From: Paraclostridium tenue
GTDB taxonomy: Bacteria > Bacillota > Clostridia > Peptostreptococcales > Peptostreptococcaceae
Direction: 5' to 3'
Length of the DNA stretch: 64,000 nt
Assembly (NCBI RefSeq): GCF_039521565.1
Contig: NZ_BAAACP010000002.1
Coordinates: 1 to 64,000, forward strand
Every line of letters begins with the position of its first letter. Position 1 is the stretch's first letter. Shown one piece after another: positions 27,574 to 36,328 of the stretch. The position numbers and the translations under genes were made by a program. The notes under the pieces were generated by a model that saw nothing but the letters and a program-made list of their open reading frames with translations, did not search any database and was not told the DNA's origin.

Positions 27574-27652
27574 AATTTTCCTCCATACAGTATATATAAT
27601 TTTTATATACCCATATATTAATTTAGCAAAACTAAAAAAGTAATAATAATTA

Positions 27653-28573
27653 CTACTCTTTAAATTTTAAGTTAAACCCCATTCTATCTGTTCCTATTAT
27701 AGTATTTTCAAATATATCTATAGCATTATTAATATATATATTAGGATCTTTTATTGCAGGACTAAAATGAGTTAATATCAGATTTTCCACATTTGCACTT
27801 TTAGCAACATTAGCACTCTCTCTAAAAATCATATGCTTATTTTTAATAGCTTTTTCTATATCATTATCATCTCCATACATTCCTTCACATATTAATAAAT
27901 CACTATTGTCAACAAAACTTATAATATCGTTATTAGGTCTTGTATCTGTTACGAAACTTATTTTTAAGCCCTTTCTAGGCTGCCCCATTACCATATCTTT
28001 TGTATATAATTTACCGTCTAATTTTATATCCCTACCATTTTGAAGTTTACTCCAAAGAATTTTAGGCACATCATTAGAGATAGCTTTGTTTATATCAAAT
28101 TTAGCTTTTCTTTTTATATAAAAACTATAAGCTATACATGGTGATGAATGATCTACTTCGACAGTAGATATTATTATATCTTTATCTATATAATTATTAT
28201 TTACTATTATATCTTCTTTAGGTGCTTCTATAATTTTTATTTCATACGGAAGTTCTCTTACTATAACTCTAAAAGCTTCTACAGCTTCTTTTATTCCAAC
28301 TGGACCTACTATAGTTAATGGTTCTAATCTTCCACTATTGCCTATAGTTGATAATATACCTGGAAGTCCTATTATATGATCTCCATGTATGTGAGTTATA
28401 CATATATAGTCTATTGACTTAAATCCACAATTTGCTATTTTCATAGAAACTTGAGTACCCTCACCACAATCTATAAGTATTTTTCTTCCTCTGTAATTTA
28501 TAAGTAGTGATGAAAGATATCTATCAGGAGTTGGCATACCTCCACCACATCCTAATAATTTTATATCTATCAT
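27653..28573 (-). CDS. rnz: Ribonuclease Z (tRNA 3' endonuclease)
   Basis: 306 residues from the ATG at 28573, which has GAGGAGA six bases ahead; the longest frame adds 34 residues with no ribosome site. The metallo-beta-lactamase motif THIHGDHIIGLPG (about 63-75), LLGCGGGMPTP at the start, LIDCGEGTQVS (about 34-44) and the C-terminal LTHFSP match RNase Z. It cleaves the 3' trailer of tRNA precursors; zinc-dependent, homodimeric, cytoplasmic. Confidence 0.93.
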   Translation of the reverse strand: MIDIKLLGCGGGMPTPDRYLSSLLINYRGRKILIDCGEGTQVSMKIANCGFKSIDYICITHIHGDHIIGLPGILSTIGNSGRLEPLTIVGPVGIKEAVEAFRVIVRELPYEIKIIEAPKEDIIVNNNYIDKDIIISTVEVDHSSPCIAYSFYIKRKAKFDINKAISNDVPKILWSKLQNGRDIKLDGKLYTKDMVMGQPRKGLKISFVTDTRPNNDIISFVDNSDLLICEGMYGDDNDIEKAIKNKHMIFRESANVAKSANVENLILTHFSPAIKDPNIYINNAIDIFENTIIGTDRMGFNLKFKE

Positions 28574-28853
28574 ATTATATCTCCTCTTTAATATTTTAAA
28601 TAATCGTTGAACGGTTATCATTATTATAAACTTTGTAATAAAATTTAATTCAATATTATATGTAAATGACAACAACTATTTAATAAATTTATATTCTACT
28701 TAAATTTTTTAATCATAAACATTATTTTAAAATATTTTTATCTATATTAAATTTATGTTATTTTCACTATTACTTATAGAGAATATTATAAGTTTTTACT
28801 AATATAATATTAATAACTTGTTTTTCAAATTAATAAAACGAGGTGAGATTTTA

Positions 28854-30254
28854 ATGAAAGATTTAACAGTTGGAAGTGAAAGTAAATGCATATTTAATTT
28901 TGCACTTCCAATGCTAATTGGTAGTTTATTTCAACAACTTTATAATACTGCTGATAGTATAATTGTAGGAAGATTTGTTGGTAAAGATGCAATGGCTGCT
29001 GTATCAGGTGCAAACCCTATAATGTTTTTATTAACGTCTTTTTTAATGGGTATAACATTAGGCTTTTCCATATTAATATCACAATATTACGGATCTAAAA
29101 ATATGTCTAAAGTTAAAGCCACCATAGATACAACATATATATTCATATTTATAGCTTCATTTTTCATAACATTAATAGGAGTTTGCTTTAGCGAAAATAT
29201 TCTTAAAATCATGAACACACCTAATGAAATATTTGAATTATCTAAAGGATATTTAATAATAATCTTTGCAGGTACTTTATTTTCCACCGGATACAATTCT
29301 ATTTGTGCAATATTAAGAGGTCTTGGAGACTCTACGAATCCTTTATATTTTCTTATAATATCCACTATTTTAAATATAATTTTAGATATAGTTTTTATAA
29401 TATATTTTAATATGGGTGTAAATGGAGTTGCATTAGCTACCATAATTGCTCAATCAGTAGCTTTTATATTTAGTGTTGTCTATCTTAATAAAAACCATGA
29501 TGTTTTAAAAATAAAAATTAAAAATTTAAAGTATGATTCTGAAATTTTCAAAACTGGATTAAAGCTTGGATTGCCTTCAGCAATTCAACAAACACTTTTT
29601 TCTATAGGTAATATAACACTACAATCATTAGTTAATAGCTACGGAACTGCTGCTATGGCTGCATTTGGTGCAGGGTCTAAAATTGAAACATTTATATCAC
29701 TTCCTATAATGAATTTAGGTAGTGCAGTATCTACTTTCGTTGCACAAAATATGGGAGCGGGAAAAGTTGAAAGAGTAAAAAAAGGTGTTAAATCTTCAAT
29801 TATTATGGCTTTGTCTATATCAATATTAGTTATAGTAATATTTTTCTTATTTAAAGAAAATTTAATAAAACTTTTTAATACAGATTTAGAAGTTATTGCT
29901 ATCGGATCTAGATACTTGCTTACTATAGGACCATTTTTCATTTTTATAGGAACTTCATTTATGTTAACTAGCGCTATACGTGGTGCTGGTGCCTCAATGT
30001 TTGCCATGATAAGTTCTATGATCTCTTTGTGGATAGCCAGAATACCTGCTTCATATTTACTAGCTTCTTTTTATGGGGTAAATGGAATATGGATGGGTAT
30101 ACCTATAGGTTGGTTCGTTGGATTGATAGTTACTGGTATTTATTACAAAAAAGGATATTGGAAAAACAAGGCGGTTGTTAGTATTAATGATAAAGTTGAT
30201 ATTTCGCATAATAAAATTCTAGAAACTGAATTTGCTTCAACCAAATCTGATTAA
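28854..30254 (+). CDS. MATE-family multidrug/cation efflux protein
   Basis: 466 residues and twelve helices. MLIGSLFQQLYNTADSIIVG and the matching C-terminal half (GLPSAIQQTLFSIGNITLQ) are the two internal MATE repeats, and GAGSKIETFISLP is the conserved central segment. It exports drugs or metabolites with Na+ or H+. Start at 28854 chosen because GAGGTGA lies just before it; the longer frame begins 12 codons upstream without a ribosome site. The C-terminus is an extended hydrophilic tail. Confidence 0.93.
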   Translation: MKDLTVGSESKCIFNFALPMLIGSLFQQLYNTADSIIVGRFVGKDAMAAVSGANPIMFLLTSFLMGITLGFSILISQYYGSKNMSKVKATIDTTYIFIFIASFFITLIGVCFSENILKIMNTPNEIFELSKGYLIIIFAGTLFSTGYNSICAILRGLGDSTNPLYFLIISTILNIILDIVFIIYFNMGVNGVALATIIAQSVAFIFSVVYLNKNHDVLKIKIKNLKYDSEIFKTGLKLGLPSAIQQTLFSIGNITLQSLVNSYGTAAMAAFGAGSKIETFISLPIMNLGSAVSTFVAQNMGAGKVERVKKGVKSSIIMALSISILVIVIFFLFKENLIKLFNTDLEVIAIGSRYLLTIGPFFIFIGTSFMLTSAIRGAGASMFAMISSMISLWIARIPASYLLASFYGVNGIWMGIPIGWFVGLIVTGIYYKKGYWKNKAVVSINDKVDISHNKILETEFASTKSD

Positions 30255-30275
30255 TTTTTAATGCTATTTTTAAAT

Positions 30276-30312
30276 ATAAATATCTCTTAATTTTAAATTA
30301 AGAGATATTTAT
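30276..30312. terminator. Bidirectional terminator
   Basis: A perfect 18-bp stem (30276-30293 with 30295-30312) between the MATE gene and the convergent rubrerythrin gene, T-rich on both exits. Confidence 0.8.
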
Positions 30313-30376
30313 ATTTTCTATATGTATATTTTCTTCTCACTATAATAAGTATATATTAATCAATTTTATTTATATA

Positions 30377-30913
30377 TTAAAATTTGTCAGCTTTTATTTC
30401 GAAAAATGCTTTTGGATGAGCACATACTGGACATACGTCTAAAGCTTCATTTCCTTTATGTATATATCCACAGTTTTGACATCTCCACTCTACTACTTCT
30501 TCTTTTTTTAAAAATTTATCAGCTTGTAAAGTTTCAAGTAATTCACTATATCTTTCTTGGTGGTACTTTTCTATAGCTCCAACTTCTCTTAATAAAAATG
30601 CTATATGATTAAAACCTTCTTCTTCAGCTTCTTTTGCAAACTTTTCATACATAGTTGTCCATTCATAATGTTCGCCAGCCGCTGCATCTTTTAAATTTTC
30701 TTCTGTTGTTCCAATCCCATCATGAAGTAATTTAAACCACATTTTAGCATGTGCCATTTCATTATGTGCAGTTTCTTCAAAGAAATCAGCTATTTTATTA
30801 TAACCTTCTTTTCTAGCTTTTAAAGCGTAGTAAGTATATTTATTTCTAGCTTCGGACTCTCCTGCAAATGCATTCATTAGGTTTACTTCTGTTTTTGTTC
30901 CCTTTATGTCCAT
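30377..30913 (-). CDS. rbr: Rubrerythrin
   Basis: 178 residues from the ATG at 30913 (GGAGGATTAGT ahead). The ferritin-like diiron domain (about 1-135) has the paired Glu/His motifs AGESEARNKYTYY, ETAHNEMAHAKMW and REVGAIEKYHQERY. The C-terminal rubredoxin domain carries the four cysteines in WRCQNCGYIHKG and DVCPVCAHPK. It reduces hydrogen peroxide in anaerobes using NAD(P)H-derived electrons. A SigA promoter with a palindrome is directly upstream, listed separately. Confidence 0.96.
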   Translation of the reverse strand: MDIKGTKTEVNLMNAFAGESEARNKYTYYALKARKEGYNKIADFFEETAHNEMAHAKMWFKLLHDGIGTTEENLKDAAAGEHYEWTTMYEKFAKEAEEEGFNHIAFLLREVGAIEKYHQERYSELLETLQADKFLKKEEVVEWRCQNCGYIHKGNEALDVCPVCAHPKAFFEIKADKF

Positions 30914-30961
30914 ACTAATCCTCCAAATATTAAAGATATTTATTGGGCAGTGCTTTTTTAT

Positions 30962-31005
30962 CCCTATATATAGGGTATTATATACCATCAAATATACCCC
31001 GTCAA
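30962..31005 (-). promoter_or_regulatory. Rubrerythrin promoter with palindromic operator
   Basis: Minus strand TTGACG (31000-31005), 17 bases, TATAAT (30977-30982). One base further downstream is the perfect palindrome CCCTATATATAGGG (30962-30975), well placed to block RNA polymerase. A redox or peroxide-sensing repressor is an obvious guess, but the motif is not a form I can assign. Confidence 0.65.
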
Positions 31006-31104
31006 TATAGTAAGCTTTCTTACTACATTATTGTTATTTTCTATATTTTATGTTTATTTTTGAATATCAAAAAATAAAATTTATTTTAAATAATCAAACA
31101 AATT

Positions 31105-31716
31105 TTATAATTCGAAAAAATCTTCTCCAAATAAAGCAAAATTTTGTAAAGTCATAAATGCTTTAATGTCTATTTTTATATCTTCATTAATTAATTTTTT
31201 TGCTTCCTCTTTATTAACTAACATAGGTGTTATATCTTCATCTTCTTCAAGGTATTTAGTACTTAATTCACCTTCACAAGTGCAATAAACTAAACTTGCG
31301 CTTTCTTCCGTCATACCAGGAGATAAGTACAGTTGTTTATTACCCAATTTTTTATTAATTTCTAAAACCTTAAGACCAGTTTCTTCTTTTAATTCTCTTT
31401 TTACTGCTAATTCTGCTTTTTCATTATTATCAACTAAACCTGCAGGAAGCTCATATACATAATCATTTAAAGGTACTCTAAATTGTTTAACTAGCACTAG
31501 ACTTTTGCTTTCTTTATGAAAAGCAGCTATCACAACAGCATCTATTTCATCTTTCTTGTTATTAAAATATTTGTCAGATAAAATATCATATTCTTTTCTA
31601 GAAGCTATCATCCAATGTTTTTCTTTTCCTATCTTATTTTCATATCTTGCATCATAAATACTTAAAAACTTAGTTTGTGCAAGTGGTTTTAAATCTTTAA
31701 TTTTATTATCTTTCAT
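31105..31716 (-). CDS. NUDIX hydrolase, ADP-ribose pyrophosphatase type
   Basis: 203 residues. The Nudix box reads GLVDNNEKAELAVKRELKEE plus TGL (about 93-115), with conserved G, E, RE and EE positions. The upstream AELPAGL-like sequence YELPAGLVD fits ADP-ribose pyrophosphatases, which hydrolyse ADP-ribose to AMP and ribose 5-phosphate. Cytoplasmic. GAGGTTG ribosome site. No neighbour suggests a more specific substrate. Confidence 0.88.
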   Translation of the reverse strand: MKDNKIKDLKPLAQTKFLSIYDARYENKIGKEKHWMIASRKEYDILSDKYFNNKKDEIDAVVIAAFHKESKSLVLVKQFRVPLNDYVYELPAGLVDNNEKAELAVKRELKEETGLKVLEINKKLGNKQLYLSPGMTEESASLVYCTCEGELSTKYLEEDEDITPMLVNKEEAKKLINEDIKIDIKAFMTLQNFALFGEDFFEL

Positions 31717-31761
31717 AATATCAACCTCTTTAAGTATTAATTTACCTATAATTATATATGT

Positions 31762-32787
31762 TTATTTTTTAAAGTAAACTACATTTTTAGGATTTATTGT
31801 TATTTTTACATCTTCTCCTACTTCATATAAACTATTATTAGAACTTATTTTTATTAAAGTATCATTAATAGAAACATCATAATAAGTGATATCTCCTGCA
31901 TATACTTTTTTTAATACATTAGCTTCTAATCCTTCTATATGATTAAAGTTGTGTATATTAATATCTTCTTTTGATATCATGAACTCTATATTTTTCTCAT
32001 TTTCATTATTATTTAAATCTATACTTATTAAATCGGATTTATATATTCCATCAATTATATTTCCATTTATATAATTTCTTTGACCAAATATATTTGCAAC
32101 TTCTTTTGATATTGGTTTTTCATATAAATTTTTAGGTGTATCAAACTGTGCTATTTCTCCATTTATCATAACAGCTATCTTATCACTCATCATTAAAGCT
32201 TCTTCTTTATCATGAGTAACCAATATAGTAGTTATATTTAAACTTTTTTGTAGGTTTAATACAAATTCTCTCATTTCATTTCTTAAGTTTATATCTAAAC
32301 TAGAAAAAGGTTCATCAAGCAATAATATCTTAGGATTTACAGCTAATGTTCTAGCAATGGCAACTCTTTGTTTTTGTCCTCCTGAAAGTTGACTTGGATA
32401 TTTTTTTTCAAAACCTTCTAATTTAACTAAATTTAAAAGTTCTCTAACTTTATTTTTTCTAGTATTTTTATTTATTTTTTTTATTTTAAGACCAAACTCT
32501 ATATTCTCAAACACATTCATATGTGGAAATAATGAATAGTCTTGAAATACTATTACTGCTTCCCTATCTTGAGTTTTTGTATTTAAAACTGATTTTTCAT
32601 CAAATAATATATCTCCACTATCAGGATTTACAAGTCCTGCTATTAACTTTAAAGTTGTACTCTTTCCGCATCCTGATTTTCCTAAAAGTGTTACAAATTC
32701 TCCTTGATTTATATCAATATTTATATTTTTAAGTATCTCTATATTATTAAAACTCTTCGTCAAGTTAACAATTTTAACTGATGACAT
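31762..32787 (-). CDS. ABC importer ATPase of a YnjBCD-like system
   Basis: 341 residues. ATPase domain (about 1-235): Walker A GKSGCGKST, Q-loop VFQDYSLFPHM, signature LSGGQKQR, Walker B ILLLDEPFSSLD, H-loop THDKEEA. A C-terminal TOBE-type domain (about 270-340) follows, as in PotA/CysA-like ATPases. It overlaps the upstream permease gene by 14 bases and is the last gene of a four-gene set with two permeases and a binding protein. The arrangement and binding-protein type match E. coli YnjBCD, whose substrate is not established. Confidence 0.9.
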   Translation of the reverse strand: MSSVKIVNLTKSFNNIEILKNINIDINQGEFVTLLGKSGCGKSTTLKLIAGLVNPDSGDILFDEKSVLNTKTQDREAVIVFQDYSLFPHMNVFENIEFGLKIKKINKNTRKNKVRELLNLVKLEGFEKKYPSQLSGGQKQRVAIARTLAVNPKILLLDEPFSSLDINLRNEMREFVLNLQKSLNITTILVTHDKEEALMMSDKIAVMINGEIAQFDTPKNLYEKPISKEVANIFGQRNYINGNIIDGIYKSDLISIDLNNNENEKNIEFMISKEDINIHNFNHIEGLEANVLKKVYAGDITYYDVSINDTLIKISSNNSLYEVGEDVKITINPKNVVYFKK

Positions 32788-33577
32788 TTTTTTTCTCCTT
32801 ATCTTTTAAGTAATAACTCTCTAGTGATTTTTCCATCAATACAACTATAACTAAACTTATTATAATAAACACTATACTATATAGAGATGATAGTGTTCTA
32901 TCTCCACTTTGAATATATGGAAACATTACTAGTGGATAAGTTATTACACTACCTCCACCTATTATTAATGTTAAAAAATACTGACTAAAAGAAATAATAA
33001 AACACATACTAGATGCTCCTATTATTCCAGGTAATATTAAAGGAAATGTTACATACCTTAATATATCTACCTTATTAGCTCCTAGCATACTTGCTTGTAT
33101 TTCATATTTGTTTCCTATTATTTTATATACATCAGTTATTATCGTTATTCCATACGGTAAGCATGGTAATATATTTATAATTATAACCCCAAATACAGTG
33201 TTTGCCATGCCAAGTCTTATAAAGGTTAATTGTATTCCCATAGCTACAGCTATCATAGGAATTATTATTGGAGATAAAATCAATAATTCAACTAATTTTT
33301 TCCCTCTAAACTCATATAATGCTATAGCTTTAGCTGCTGGTATACTTATTATTATAGTCAATACTACTACTGCTAACGATATTAATAAGCTATTTAATAA
33401 TATCTTTATATTTTCAAAGCTTAATATATATTCAAATCCTCTTATAGAAAAGTTAACAGGTATAATTTCAGGAAATACCCAAGAAGATGTTATCGCCCAT
33501 ATAAAAAGTATTGAAAGTGGTAGTATTAATGATAATAAAATTATATTTGTTATTAATCTTCTTAAATTTTTATTCAT
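32774..33577 (-). CDS. ABC importer permease 2 (YnjBCD-like)
   Basis: 267 residues and six helices with the binding-protein-dependent permease core: LGANKVDILRYVTFPLILPG (about 167-186) is the EAA loop. It belongs to the PotC/ThiP-like group. GGTGA precedes the ATG; the gene starts 8 bases after the first permease stop and runs 14 bases into the ATPase gene, so the products are translationally coupled. Confidence 0.88.
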   Translation of the reverse strand: MNKNLRRLITNIILLSLILPLSILFIWAITSSWVFPEIIPVNFSIRGFEYILSFENIKILLNSLLISLAVVVLTIIISIPAAKAIALYEFRGKKLVELLILSPIIIPMIAVAMGIQLTFIRLGMANTVFGVIIINILPCLPYGITIITDVYKIIGNKYEIQASMLGANKVDILRYVTFPLILPGIIGASSMCFIISFSQYFLTLIIGGGSVITYPLVMFPYIQSGDRTLSSLYSIVFIIISLVIVVLMEKSLESYYLKDKEKKNVIS

Positions 33578-33585
33578 AACTTCAC

Positions 33586-34443
33586 CTATGATTTGTATTT
33601 ATATAATTTTTTGAATATATAATCATAAATAATTAAAAGTACAAAACTTATGCTAGCTAATATAGTATTCATAGCCATGGCTATTGGTCTTTGATTTAAG
33701 TCCAAACTAATATAGCTTATATATGCATTAACTGGAAGTGCTTTCGGATTTGTTGCTCCTATTAAATATGGTACTTCAAAAGATCCAAAAGAAAATGCAA
33801 ATATTATTATAAATGATGAAAGTATAGTAGGCATTATCTGAGGAAGTATTATAAATCTAAAAGTTTGATATTTATTTGCTCCTAGATTTTTCGATACTTC
33901 TTCTAATTTTTTATCTATACTTTTTAAAATATTAAACGTTGTCATAGCAATAAATGGTATCCCTTTATATATATACACAAGCATTATACCTATTCCATTT
34001 TTATCATTTACCAAGCTTATAAATTCACTAGAGTCTTTTATTATGTTCAAATTATATAATACTCTAGACAATATACCAGTTTTTGAAAATATAGCAAAAA
34101 TTAATAGTACCACTACTATGTGTGGCACTATTATTGGTAAATTTAATAAAAAATATCTAAATTTTGAAAATCTATCTTTAGACATGAAATAAGCTAACAC
34201 TACACCTGCAATAACAGCTATTATAGAAGATATTAAAGATGTCTTTAAACTTAAAAATAAAGAATCTAAAAACTGTTTATTATTTAGTATAGTTTTGTAA
34301 TAATTTAAAGTTATATATTCTAATCCTATTTGTGGAAAATATCCTAAACTTTGAGATATACAAGTCATTATTCCTATACCCATTATGAAAATCATTAATA
34401 AAGTTGCAGGTGCTATAAGTAAATATGGCTTTAACTTATTCAT
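33586..34443 (-). CDS. ABC importer permease 1 (YnjBCD-like)
   Basis: 285 residues, six helices, EAA loop EEVSKNLGANKYQTFRFIIL (about 187-206). The first codons overlap the last 8 bases of the binding-protein gene, and the ribosome site GAGGTAGC lies inside that gene. Together with the second permease it forms the heterodimeric channel of the importer. Confidence 0.88.
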   Translation of the reverse strand: MNKLKPYLLIAPATLLMIFIMGIGIMTCISQSLGYFPQIGLEYITLNYYKTILNNKQFLDSLFLSLKTSLISSIIAVIAGVVLAYFMSKDRFSKFRYFLLNLPIIVPHIVVVLLIFAIFSKTGILSRVLYNLNIIKDSSEFISLVNDKNGIGIMLVYIYKGIPFIAMTTFNILKSIDKKLEEVSKNLGANKYQTFRFIILPQIMPTILSSFIIIFAFSFGSFEVPYLIGATNPKALPVNAYISYISLDLNQRPIAMAMNTILASISFVLLIIYDYIFKKLYKYKS

Positions 34444-35647
34444 TCTTATTAGCTACCTCATCCATCCAAATTTTCTCTATTATAGGAACTAAACTAGCTT
34501 TTATCTCTGGTACTGGATTTTTAATCTTTACTGGAGCATAAAATTTAGATCTATCTTCACTAGGTACTTTATTTAAATCTAATATAGTCATATCACCCCA
34601 GTTTTTAGGATTACTTTTAGAAGCTTGAGCATCTATACTTGTTAGGTAATTTATTAATACCATAGCACCTTCCTTATTTTGTGCATTTTCAGGTATAGCT
34701 AAGAAGTGAGTATTAGATATATTACCTTTATCAAAGTTTATAAATTCACTAGTTTTGCTAAATTCACCTGACTTAATTTTACCTGCAACTTCATTAGGTG
34801 AATAACTCATAGTAAAGTAAACTTCATTATCTGAATACATATTATTTAATTGTGGTGTATTTGCAGGATAAGTTTTCCCTTTATTCCATAAATAAGGTTT
34901 TATTTCATTTAAGTAATCCATAGCAGGCTTTATAACCTCTTTAACTTTAGCTTCATCTTCTGGTAAATTAGCTATTTTTTCATAACCTACTATATCGTAA
35001 ATTATATTTCTTACAAAAGCACTACCTGTAAAATCTGGAGGTGCAGGATATGTAAATTTACCTGGATTATTAATTATAGCTTCTTTTAAAGAACTAGTAT
35101 TTACTATATTTGAATTTACTTTAGCTGAATCCTTTACTACAGTAAATGTTGCTTTACCCCAAGGTGCTTCCATATTATCTACAGGTGTTCCGAAATCCGT
35201 AGTTATATCTTTTGAATTTTTATCTACATATTTATCATAATTTACTATTTTTTCTAAAAATGGACCAAATAAAAGTTTATTATCTTTTGCTGTTTTAAAG
35301 TTTTCTCCATTTAACCAAACTACATCTATAGTTCCTTTAGAATTTTGAGCTTGCTTTTCTGACATTAATTTATTAAGTATAGTATCTATATCCATACCTA
35401 CTCTTTTAACAGTTATATTGTATTTTTCTTTCATATTAGGTACAACATAATTATCAAACCACTTATTTAAAACTTCATTTCCTCCCCATCCATAAAAATT
35501 AACAGTAGTTCCTTTAGCACTTTGCGCTATTTCTTCATAGCTTTTACCTAAAATTGCATCTTCTGATTTTTTACTACTATTACTGTTATTACATCCTACT
35601 AAAAATATAAGTGACATTGTTATTACCAAGGCAATAATTTTTTTCAT
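34436..35647 (-). CDS. YnjB-like ABC substrate-binding lipoprotein
   Basis: 403 residues; lipoprotein signal ending LVGC (Cys about 19). The mature protein begins with NFYGWGGNEVLNKWFDNYV (about 52-70) and has DVVWLNGENFKTAKDN (about 105-120), which I associate with the YnjB branch of family 1 binding proteins rather than with thiamine or polyamine binders. The substrate is unknown. AAGGAGGATTGAC precedes the ATG. An exported rhodanese gene lies immediately upstream, the same association as ynjE with ynjBCD in E. coli, which hints at a sulfur-containing ligand. Confidence 0.82.
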   Translation of the reverse strand: MKKIIALVITMSLIFLVGCNNSNSSKKSEDAILGKSYEEIAQSAKGTTVNFYGWGGNEVLNKWFDNYVVPNMKEKYNITVKRVGMDIDTILNKLMSEKQAQNSKGTIDVVWLNGENFKTAKDNKLLFGPFLEKIVNYDKYVDKNSKDITTDFGTPVDNMEAPWGKATFTVVKDSAKVNSNIVNTSSLKEAIINNPGKFTYPAPPDFTGSAFVRNIIYDIVGYEKIANLPEDEAKVKEVIKPAMDYLNEIKPYLWNKGKTYPANTPQLNNMYSDNEVYFTMSYSPNEVAGKIKSGEFSKTSEFINFDKGNISNTHFLAIPENAQNKEGAMVLINYLTSIDAQASKSNPKNWGDMTILDLNKVPSEDRSKFYAPVKIKNPVPEIKASLVPIIEKIWMDEVANKNE

Positions 35648-35678
35648 GTCAATCCTCCTTTGTTGTTTTATTATAAAT

Positions 35679-35723
35679 AATATAACCTCCCAGCCAAAAT
35701 TTATTAAGCTAGGAGGTTATATT
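35679..35723 (-). terminator. Hairpin between the exported rhodanese and the ABC operon
   Basis: AATATAACCTCC (35679-35690) pairs with GGAGGTTATATT (35712-35723), with an additional AGC/GCT inside. The T-run on the minus strand is poor, so partial read-through into the binding-protein gene is likely. Confidence 0.6.
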
Positions 35724-36155
35724 TTATTTAACTAATTTATAATCATGTTCTTCAACGCCATCTTCAGCATTGTAAACTTTTTTAAATCCGTTCTTTTCTA
35801 ATATTTTTGCAGCTTTTTCACTCCTATTTCCAGTTTTACAATAAAGCAAAACTGTTTTATCTTTATAGTCATCTAATTTACTTAAATTATCATTAAATTC
35901 ATTATAGTCTATATGCATAGCTCTATCAATATGCCCCATATCATACTCATCTTTACTTCTAACATCTACAACTACTATATCATCTCCACTAGCTAATAAA
36001 TCTTCTGTCTCTTTAGCATTTATATTTTCATAACCACTAGCTGCTTTGTTTTTTTCATTAGATTTTTCTTTTGAAGAACATCCAACTAAGCTACTTATAG
36101 TTAAAGCTAATACAATGCTTATCGTAAAGATTTTAGATTTTTTAGTAAATTTCAT
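35724..36155 (-). CDS. Exported rhodanese lipoprotein (YnjE-like role)
   Basis: 143 residues from the second ATG at 36155, seven bases from GGGGAG; the first ATG at 36161 is too close to it. A lipobox LVGC ends the signal peptide, a Ser/Lys-rich linker follows, then one rhodanese domain: VVDVRSKDEYDMGHIDRAMHI and the active-site loop YCKTGNRSEKAA (Cys about 108). An extracytoplasmic sulfurtransferase next to a YnjBCD-like importer mirrors E. coli ynjE, although YnjE is larger. It probably handles sulfane sulfur or thiosulfate outside the membrane. Two matching operator-like boxes lie upstream. Confidence 0.85.
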   Translation of the reverse strand: MKFTKKSKIFTISIVLALTISSLVGCSSKEKSNEKNKAASGYENINAKETEDLLASGDDIVVVDVRSKDEYDMGHIDRAMHIDYNEFNDNLSKLDDYKDKTVLLYCKTGNRSEKAAKILEKNGFKKVYNAEDGVEEHDYKLVK

Positions 36156-36181
36156 ATACATACTCCCCTTTTATGTCTTTT

Positions 36182-36245
36182 TACAAATATTTGTAAATTT
36201 CTTAATTTCATAATCAATTATATCAAAATTATACAAATTTTTGTA
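36182..36245 (-). promoter_or_regulatory. Paired operator boxes upstream of the exported rhodanese
   Basis: TACAAATATTTGTA (36182-36195) and TACAAATTTTTGTA (36232-36245) share the form TACAAA-N2-TTTGTA, with centres exactly 50 bases apart. A minus-strand TATAAT (36217-36222) lies between them, so the far box covers the -35 region and the near box lies just after the start site. This looks like a two-site repressor region; the regulator is not in the window. Confidence 0.55.
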
Positions 36246-36300
36246 TCGAAAATTACTATATATGATAATCATATTATAGGGATTTTCGATATTAAATAAA

Positions 36301-36328
36301 AAATCCATTAGCTTAAGCTAATGGATTT
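36301..36328 (-). terminator. Terminator of the metallophosphoesterase gene
   Basis: A perfect 28-base palindrome AAATCCATTAGCTT/AAGCTAATGGATTT touching the stop codon, with TTTTTATTTAA following on the minus strand. Confidence 0.8.

Noticed and set aside
33108..33614. 168-codon plus-strand frame opposite the permease gene
   Set aside because: Antisense shadow of a membrane protein gene, no ribosome site; the minus-strand gene has family motifs and operon overlap.
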